In this document: positions 50,649 to 55,661 of the stretch, in pieces
Layout of the letters: each line of letters begins with the position of its first letter
How positions within the stretch are numbered: position 1 is the first letter of the stretch
Assembly (NCBI GenBank): GCA_044867645.1
Contig: JBIOVI010000060.1
Coordinates: 1 to 55,661 of the forward strand
Direction of reading: 5' to 3'
Length of the DNA: 55,661 nt
DNA from: VRUE01 sp044867645
GTDB taxonomy: Bacteria; Actinomycetota; Thermoleophilia; Solirubrobacterales; 70-9
Translations under genes and position numbers: made by a program
Notes under the pieces: model-generated
The model's database searches: none
What the model was told of the DNA's origin: nothing
What the model saw: the letters and a program-made list of their open reading frames with translations, nothing else

Positions 50649-51229
50649 TGGTGCTCGATGACGCGATCGACGACGCCGTACTCCTTCGCCTCCTCCGCGC
50701 TCATGAAGTAGTCGCGGTCGGTGTCGTTGGCGACCTTCTCGAGGGGCTGCTTGGTGTGCTTGGCGAGGATCTCGTCGAGACGTTTACGCACGTCGATGAT
50801 CTCTTTGGCGTGGATCTCGATGTCCGTCGCCTGGCCCTGGAAGCTGGAGGAGACCTGGTGGATGAGGATCTTGGAGTTGGGCAGCGACATCCGCTTGCCG
50901 TCGGCGCCGCCGGCCAGCAGCAGGGCGCCCATGCTCATCGCGATGCCGACGCAGATCGTCTGCACTTCGGGTTTGATGAACTGCATCGTGTCGTAGATCG
51001 CCAGGCCCGCGTAGACCGAGCCGCCGGGCGAGTTGATGTAGATGCTGATGTCCTTGTCCGGGTCCTCGGACTCGAGGTGCAGCAGCTGGGCGACGATCAG
51101 GTTGGCGATGTCCTCCGTGACGGGGGTCCCGAGGAAGACGATCCGCTCGTTCAGCAGGCGCGAGTAGATGTCGAAGGAACGCTCGCCGCGCGAGGTCTGC
51201 TCGACCACCATCGGAACCAGAGGGCTCAT
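50645..51229 (-). CDS. clpP: ATP-dependent Clp protease proteolytic subunit
   Basis: A 194-residue serine peptidase that forms the tetradecameric chamber fed by ClpX. The triad is visible as Ser 99 in GIAMSMGA, His 124 in ILIHQ and Asp 173 in TDRDYFMS. The oligomerisation helix and INSPGGSVYAGLAIYD (about 66-81) are present. The local SMG and VSSSFQGQATD residues resemble the ClpP2-like branch of actinobacteria. No second clpP gene is seen beside it. It is separated from clpX by the M23 and GNAT genes. Confidence 0.96.
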   Translation of the reverse strand: MSPLVPMVVEQTSRGERSFDIYSRLLNERIVFLGTPVTEDIANLIVAQLLHLESEDPDKDISIYINSPGGSVYAGLAIYDTMQFIKPEVQTICVGIAMSMGALLLAGGADGKRMSLPNSKILIHQVSSSFQGQATDIEIHAKEIIDVRKRLDEILAKHTKQPLEKVANDTDRDYFMSAEEAKEYGVVDRVIEHH

Positions 51230-51277
51230 CGATTCGCACTCTATAGAAGGCCGCTGCCGGACCCAGCCGAGCGTCGC

Positions 51278-52549
51278 TCAGGCGGGCGAGACTGCAAGAT
51301 TCGCGCCGCCCCCGCCGCCCGCCTTGGCCACATACATCGCCCGGTCGGCCGCCGCAAGCAAGTCTTGCTCTCCCGGACGGCCGTACTCGTCGAAGAGCGC
51401 GATCCCAACGCTGACCTGCAGTTCCACCGGCTGACCGTCGATCTCCAGCGGGGAGTCGCGCAGCGCGGTGACCAGCCGCTCCGCCGCCGCCGAGGCGCCG
51501 ACCGCGTCAGCCTCGGGAAGCAGGACCACGAACTCGTCGCCGCCGAACCTCGCCACCACCGCGCCCGAATCGACGCTGCGGGCGGCGGTGTCGCTCGCTC
51601 GCAGGTTCTCGCTGAGCACGCGCGCCACCTCGCAAAGCGCTCGATCGCCGGCCGCGTGGCCCAGCTCATCGTTGATCTGCTTGAAGCGATCGAGGTCGAT
51701 CACGAGCAACGCCCCGCCATTGCCGTAGCGCCTGGTGTAGGCGAGCTGGCGCCGCAGTTCCTCCTCGAAGCGGCGCCTGTTGAAGAGCCCGGTCAGCGGA
51801 TCGTGCTGGGAGAGCCGCTCCAGCTCCTGCTCGAGCGCTTTGCGATCGGTGATATCGCGAGCGACGCCATAGATCAGCCCTTCGTCCTGCAGCGGTATCG
51901 AGGTCCACTCCAGCCAGTGCACCTCGCCGTTCTTGGCGAGGTAGCGATTCTGGAACTGCACGGTCTTGGCTCCGTCCGCAAGCGACGCCGCCTCGTGTTC
52001 GGTTTTCTCTCGGTCGTCGGGGTGGACGAACTCCAGGAAGGGGTGTCCGATGAGCTCTTGGGGCCGATATCCGAGAGTCCGCTCGAACGCCGGATTGACG
52101 CGCTTGAAACAGCCATCGAAACCGGCAATGGAGATCATGTCCAACGAGAGGTCGAAGTGGCGAGCGCTCTCGGCCTCCAGGTCACGCAGTGTCGTCGCGA
52201 AGCGCCCGGTCAAGCCACCGACGAACAGGTACACGACCGCCCGGTTCACGTATCCGAGCGGGGTCACCGGCAGGTCCATCATCAGGGTGCCGGCCGAGGA
52301 CAGAGCAAATGCGACGGCGCCCGCCAGCATGCCGGCTCGGGTCCCGCGCGAAGTCGCGATCAGCACGACCGGAATGACGTAGAGAAAGCTGATCGCGTCG
52401 CCGAGCGCGCCGACCGTCTCGCGGGCGACGAAGATCGCGGCAAAGAGGACCGCGGCGACAACCACGGCGGACCGTTGCCGCTCGGTAACAAGCTCGACCG
52501 GGCGGAATCCCGCCCGACCTGTCTGCTGTGAATTCTCAAGCGCCGCCAT
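51278..52549 (-). CDS. membrane PAS-GGDEF diguanylate cyclase
   Basis: A 423-residue protein. Three or four membrane helices (about residues 27-120) form a small sensor region. A PAS domain (about 132-240) starts at HFDLSLDMISIAGFDGCFKR and ends in VARDITDRKALEQ. The GGDEF domain (about 250-415) has DPLTGLFNRRRFEEEL, DLDRFKQINDELGH and the active-site motif ARFGGDEFVVLL. The RxxD inhibitory site is not evident. It should make c-di-GMP. It lies between tig and clpP on the same strand, with gaps of 69 and 48 bases, a placement more suggestive of insertion than of shared function. Confidence 0.9.
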   Translation of the reverse strand: MAALENSQQTGRAGFRPVELVTERQRSAVVVAAVLFAAIFVARETVGALGDAISFLYVIPVVLIATSRGTRAGMLAGAVAFALSSAGTLMMDLPVTPLGYVNRAVVYLFVGGLTGRFATTLRDLEAESARHFDLSLDMISIAGFDGCFKRVNPAFERTLGYRPQELIGHPFLEFVHPDDREKTEHEAASLADGAKTVQFQNRYLAKNGEVHWLEWTSIPLQDEGLIYGVARDITDRKALEQELERLSQHDPLTGLFNRRRFEEELRRQLAYTRRYGNGGALLVIDLDRFKQINDELGHAAGDRALCEVARVLSENLRASDTAARSVDSGAVVARFGGDEFVVLLPEADAVGASAAAERLVTALRDSPLEIDGQPVELQVSVGIALFDEYGRPGEQDLLAAADRAMYVAKAGGGGGANLAVSPA

Positions 52550-52618
52550 CGGCGCTACCCAATATCGGTTAGACCGCCGACATTGCCAAGCCCTGCAAGC
52601 CGTAGCTCAAACGAACGG

Positions 52619-54004
52619 CTAGGAATCGTCCCCTGGCGTCCAGAGGGAGCCCGCCTCTTCTTTCTCCTTATCGGGAGTCCAGATCTTCTCGCGGGCCTCG
52701 GCCTGCTCGGCCGGGATCGGCTTCGCCGACTCGGCGACCAGGTCGATCGCCTTGCGGATGCGGATGTCCTCGCGGATCATCGCGTCGCGGCCGTTCTCGC
52801 GCAGTCGCTTCAGCAGCTTCTCTGGGCTGGTCCGCTCGTGTTCGGCGGTGTGGGCGAGCGCCTCCACCATCTCCTCCTCGGAGACCTCGATCTCCTCCGC
52901 CTCGGCAATCGCCGCGAGGACAGCCTCGCGCTTCAGCTCCGCCTCGGCGTCCGGCCTCGACTCGTCGATCGCCTGCTCGCGGGTTTTGCCTTGCATCTGC
53001 AGGTAGGACTCGGGGCTCATCCCGCGCGCGGCAAGCTGTCGCTCCACCCGCTGCCAATGCTCCTCGGCGCGAGCGGTGGCAAGCGCGTCCGGTAACTCCA
53101 CCGTCGCGGTAGCGGCGGCCGCATCCACGGCGGCCACGCGGAAGTCCTGCTCCGCCCGCTGGTCGAGGGCCTCGGAGAGCCGTTTGCCGATGTCGCCGCG
53201 AAGCTCGTCCAGGGTGTCGAACTCCGAGGCCTCGGAGGCAAAGTCGTCGTCGAGGTCGGGAAGCACCTTTTCCCGCACCTCCTTGACCTCGACCGTGAAA
53301 ACCGCGTCCTGGCCGGCCAGCTGCTCCGCCTGGTAGTCGTCGGGAAAGGTGACCTCGACCTCCCGCTTGTCGCCGGCGCTCGCCCCTGTCAGCTGCTCCT
53401 CGAAGCCCTCGATCAGCTGGCCGCTGCCCAGCTCCAGCAGGTAGTCGCTTGCCTTGCCACCCTCGAAGGCCTTGCCGTCGAGGAGTCCCTCGAAATCGAT
53501 CAGCAGCACGTCGCCGCCGGTCGCTGGCCGCTCGACCGGCTCGAGCCTGGCGAAGCCTTCGCGGACGCGCTCGATCTCACGGTCGACGATCTCCTCGGAC
53601 GGCTCGGGCTCGGCGCGGCCCACCTCGAGGCCCCGGTACTCGCCGAGCTTGGCCTTGGGCCGGACCCCGATCTCAAACTTGAAGGCGAGCGGCTCACCCT
53701 CCGCCTCGGGCGTCGAAACGATCTCGACGCTGGGATCGCCGACCGGCGCGATGCCGGAGCCGAGCAGGGCTCGTTCGTACCACTCGGGCAGCGCCTCGCG
53801 GATCGCCTCATCCAGCACGGCGGAGAAGCCGACGCGCTGGATCACCAACGAGGGCGGGGCTTTGCCCTTGCGGAATCCCGGCATCCGCATATCGCGGGCC
53901 AAAGCGCGGGCGGCGCGGTTGACGGCGCGATCCACGTCGCCGGCTGGAACCTCGACCTCGACCTTGACGCGCGAGCCGGGAAGCTCTGAGACGGTGGGCT
54001 GCAT
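52619..54004 (-). CDS. tig: trigger factor, ribosome-associated chaperone
   Basis: A 461-residue peptidyl-prolyl isomerase/chaperone that binds nascent chains at the ribosome exit. The N-terminal ribosome-binding domain has the GFRKGKAPPSLV signature (about residues 43-54). The FKBP-type domain (about 155-240) starts around GDVLLIDFEGLLDGK, and the C-terminal helical substrate-cradle occupies the rest. The acidic C-terminal tail is normal. The ATG at 54004 (MQPTVSELPGSR) fits the family; the frame up to 54073 is not used. The tig-clpP-clpX order is widely conserved. Confidence 0.95.
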   Translation of the reverse strand: MQPTVSELPGSRVKVEVEVPAGDVDRAVNRAARALARDMRMPGFRKGKAPPSLVIQRVGFSAVLDEAIREALPEWYERALLGSGIAPVGDPSVEIVSTPEAEGEPLAFKFEIGVRPKAKLGEYRGLEVGRAEPEPSEEIVDREIERVREGFARLEPVERPATGGDVLLIDFEGLLDGKAFEGGKASDYLLELGSGQLIEGFEEQLTGASAGDKREVEVTFPDDYQAEQLAGQDAVFTVEVKEVREKVLPDLDDDFASEASEFDTLDELRGDIGKRLSEALDQRAEQDFRVAAVDAAAATATVELPDALATARAEEHWQRVERQLAARGMSPESYLQMQGKTREQAIDESRPDAEAELKREAVLAAIAEAEEIEVSEEEMVEALAHTAEHERTSPEKLLKRLRENGRDAMIREDIRIRKAIDLVAESAKPIPAEQAEAREKIWTPDKEKEEAGSLWTPGDDS

Positions 54005-54017
54005 CGAGCGGGGGACC

Positions 54018-54155
54018 CTATCGCGAGCGCCGCAGCAGCCCGCGCCGGACCGCCACCGCGAAGTCGATCGCAAAGGCCAGACCGCGGCCGAGCGGGCCGG
54101 TCACCAGCCACGCCTTGGCCCGGCCGAGGGGATCGCGGTTGCGACTACTCGCCAT
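54018..54155 (-). CDS. 45-residue basic small protein
   Basis: An ATG at 54155, overlapping the 3' end of the synthase-like gene by 11 bases, opens a 45-codon frame ending at a TAG 13 bases before tig. The sequence has a basic start (MASSRNRDPLGRAKAWLV), a moderately hydrophobic middle and a very basic end (RRGLLRRSR), consistent with an amphipathic membrane- or nucleic-acid-binding peptide. I do not recognise it. The tight packing between two real genes supports coding. Confidence 0.55.
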   Translation of the reverse strand: MASSRNRDPLGRAKAWLVTGPLGRGLAFAIDFAVAVRRGLLRRSR

Positions 54156-55661
54156 TCGCGTATTCCAGCAGGGACGAGTCGACCAGCCACTCGACCGGAG
54201 CGCGATCGTCGGTGTAGACCTCGCCGCCGGGGAGGCGTGGAGCGAGCCGGGTCACGGCGAGATGGGCCGGCGCCCGCAGCGCCTTCGGGAGCGCGCCGAG
54301 GTTGCCGCGCAGGCGGGCGGCGGCGAGCGGTCCGTCGCTTGCCACCAGCAGCGTGTTGGTTGGCTCGATCGGATAGCGGAGGACGCGCGGGAAAGCCGCC
54401 GCCATCGTGCTTCCTAGCACCCGCTCGAGCTCCTCGCTGCCCTCGGGATGGCCGACGTTGACGATCGCCACGCCGCCCGGCGCGAGGCGCGTCCGGGCCA
54501 GCTCGAAGAACTCGCGGGTCGCAAGGTAGAAGGGAATGTAGGGCTGGCGATAGGCATCGACCATGATCGCGTCGTAACCGCCCGGCGAGCGCTCGAGCCA
54601 GGGGCGAGCGTCCTCGGCGAAGACCTCCATGCGCGGGTTGCGCAGGTCGAGAAAGCGCCGACCCAGCTCGGTCAGCTCGCCATCGATCTCGACCGCATCG
54701 ACCGTGGTGCGGGGAAAGAAGTGACCGAAGGCGCGGGCGACCGTGCCTCCCGCGTTGCCGAGAATCGCGATGCGGCGCGGCGGCGCCGGCCGGGCGGCGA
54801 ACGACAGGTAGAGGTGCCCGTCCCAGTAATCGCCGGTCAGGTAGCTGCCGGGGCGGTATAGCGAGTGGACGGCCTGGCCCTCGTTCAACTCCAGCACGCG
54901 AGTACCGTCGGGGCGTTCGACCACGCGCGCGTATTGGTGCGTCGTCTCGGCCTCGTACAACACCGTGCCGGTGTCGGCAGCCTTGATCGTCCCTACCGGC
55001 GCCGCGATGACCAGGGCGACGGCGGCGGGCACCAGAGTGAAGCGCCAGCCGAGGCCCACCGCGGCGACCAGGGCCAGGGCCAGGGCGAAGACGAGGAAGG
55101 TCCGCTGGGTCCCCAGCAGCGGGATCAGGAGCAGGGCCGCCGCCATCGTCCCGAACAGCGAGCCGGCGGTGGAGATCGCGTAGAGCCTGCCCACAACCTC
55201 ACCGGACCGCTTCGGGTCGGAGACCGCGAGGCGGACCGCCCAGGGCGAGGCGGCGCCGAGCAGCGTGACGGGGACCGCGACCAACACGAGAACCCCGAAC
55301 AGGGAGCCGGCGAAGCCGCCGACGGAGACCGTGTCGAAGGCGTCGACCGAGAAGCCGAGGAAGGGACGGGCGGCGAAAGGGACGACGGCGATCAGCACCG
55401 CGGCGGCGAGGACGAGCAGGCAGAGGCCGCGCATATGGGGGTGGCGATCGGCGTAGCGACCGCCGAGCCAGTAGCCGAGCGAGAGCGCCACCAGGACGAC
55501 GCCGATCGTGTTCGCCCAGACGATCGTCGAGGCGCCAAAGTAGGGCGCCAGCAGCCGCGCGGCGGCGATCTCGGCGCCGAGGCTGGCGGCGCCGACGACG
55601 AAGACCAGCGCCGGCAGCAACCACGTGCCGGTGGAGAGAGGTCCATATGGACCTCTCTCCA
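54145..55661 (-). CDS. membrane-fused spermidine synthase-like methyltransferase-fold protein, 5' incomplete
   Basis: At least 505 residues are in the window; the frame is still open at the right edge, so the start lies outside or is lost. The first 240 residues contain about seven hydrophobic segments similar to MFS-like halves of fused spermidine synthase proteins. The C-terminal domain is Rossmann-like with RIAILGNAGGTVAR (about residues 294-307), AVEIDGEL (acidic ligand of the nucleoside), FAEDARPWL, and MVDAYRQPYIP in place of the polyamine-site Asp motif. The substrate is unknown. A standard-type start would be a TTG at 55620, but coding sequence clearly continues upstream through the terminal palindrome. 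Confidence 0.8.
   Translation of the reverse strand, partial: ERGPYGPLSTGTWLLPALVFVVGAASLGAEIAAARLLAPYFGASTIVWANTIGVVLVALSLGYWLGGRYADRHPHMRGLCLLVLAAAVLIAVVPFAARPFLGFSVDAFDTVSVGGFAGSLFGVLVLVAVPVTLLGAASPWAVRLAVSDPKRSGEVVGRLYAISTAGSLFGTMAAALLLIPLLGTQRTFLVFALALALVAAVGLGWRFTLVPAAVALVIAAPVGTIKAADTGTVLYEAETTHQYARVVERPDGTRVLELNEGQAVHSLYRPGSYLTGDYWDGHLYLSFAARPAPPRRIAILGNAGGTVARAFGHFFPRTTVDAVEIDGELTELGRRFLDLRNPRMEVFAEDARPWLERSPGGYDAIMVDAYRQPYIPFYLATREFFELARTRLAPGGVAIVNVGHPEGSEELERVLGSTMAAAFPRVLRYPIEPTNTLLVASDGPLAAARLRGNLGALPKALRAPAHLAVTRLAPRLPGGEVYTDDRAPVEWLVDSSLLEYANGE
55632..55661. repeat. perfect 30-bp palindrome at the right edge
   Basis: TGGAGAGAGGTCCAT is followed at once by its exact complement, ATGGACCTCTCTCCA, with no loop. 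It lies in the reading frame of the synthase-like gene near its N terminus. The window ends exactly at its last base, which is what happens when an assembly breaks at a self-complementary repeat. Confidence 0.85.

Noticed and set aside
50606..52531. 641-codon plus-strand open frame opposite clpP and the GGDEF gene
   Set aside because: Spans two well-supported genes and the gap between them; no independent coding evidence.

Overview
The window is GC-rich and consists almost entirely of chromosomal housekeeping genes, about 50 of them, mostly on the minus strand. Gene content and order (comEA-comEC-holA-rpsT-murJ-lepA, rng-rplU-rpmA-obg-proB-proA-nadD-rsfS, mreBCD-mrdA-rodA, tig-clpP-clpX-valS-folC-ndk-maf), GTG and TTG starts, and actinobacterial-type regulators suggest a deep-branching actinobacterium, most likely class Thermoleophilia (Solirubrobacterales). 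This placement is inference; no marker gene was compared.

Layout. 1-2.4 kb: two MaoC-type dehydratases and lepA. 2.6-6.4 kb: a GT-C-like membrane protein and murJ, divergent from rpsT. 6.8-11.8 kb: holA, a Pro/Ser/His-rich membrane-anchored protein, comEC, comEA and a cupin. 11.8-16.1 kb: leuS, a DUF3052-like protein and two membrane proteins. 16.2-20.9 kb: accessory stretch with two alpha/beta hydrolases (one fused to a cyclase), pdxH, a TetR regulator facing a membrane gene, and tRNA-Ala(GGC). 20.9-31.2 kb: a DivIVA-like protein, rsfS, nadD, proA, a large cyclase-ATPase-SCP2 fusion broken by an apparent frameshift, proB, a PEP mutase/isocitrate lyase-like enzyme, a LuxR remnant and obg. 31.2-32.5 kb: a decayed lipoprotein gene, inverted repeats and hairpins. 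32.5-40.7 kb: rpmA, rplU, rng, rodA, mrdA, mreD, mreC, mreB. 40.8-45.4 kb: an HD-GYP response regulator with a strong promoter, maf, ndk, a zinc-ribbon protein, a tiny membrane protein and folC. 45.4-55.7 kb: valS, clpX, a GNAT enzyme, an M23 peptidase, clpP, a PAS-GGDEF protein, tig, a 45-residue ORF and a membrane-fused spermidine-synthase-like protein running off the window.

Functionally the window joins translation (rpsT, rpmA, rplU, leuS, valS, lepA, obg, rsfS, tRNA-Ala), cell-wall elongation (mreBCD, mrdA, rodA, murJ), proteostasis (tig, clpP, clpX), competence (comEA, comEC), and proline, NAD, folate and nucleotide metabolism. Two c-di-GMP-type and two class III cyclase-type signalling proteins are scattered among them.

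The main unexplained signal is a set of palindromic insertions. At least ten near-perfect inverted repeats of about 30-120 bp occur, and several lie in frame inside intact genes (three in the GT-C-like gene, one in maf, one in valS, one in the membrane-fused synthase). Two copies, in maf and upstream of lepA, share the same terminal sequences around different internal arms, as expected of a dispersed element. They resemble in concept the Rickettsia palindromic elements that insert in protein-coding genes. A second signal is a run of genes (folC, clpX, M23 peptidase) whose conserved N termini lie upstream of any ATG, GTG or TTG and seem to need CTG or ATA starts. I see no rRNA, CRISPR array, insertion sequence or integrase.
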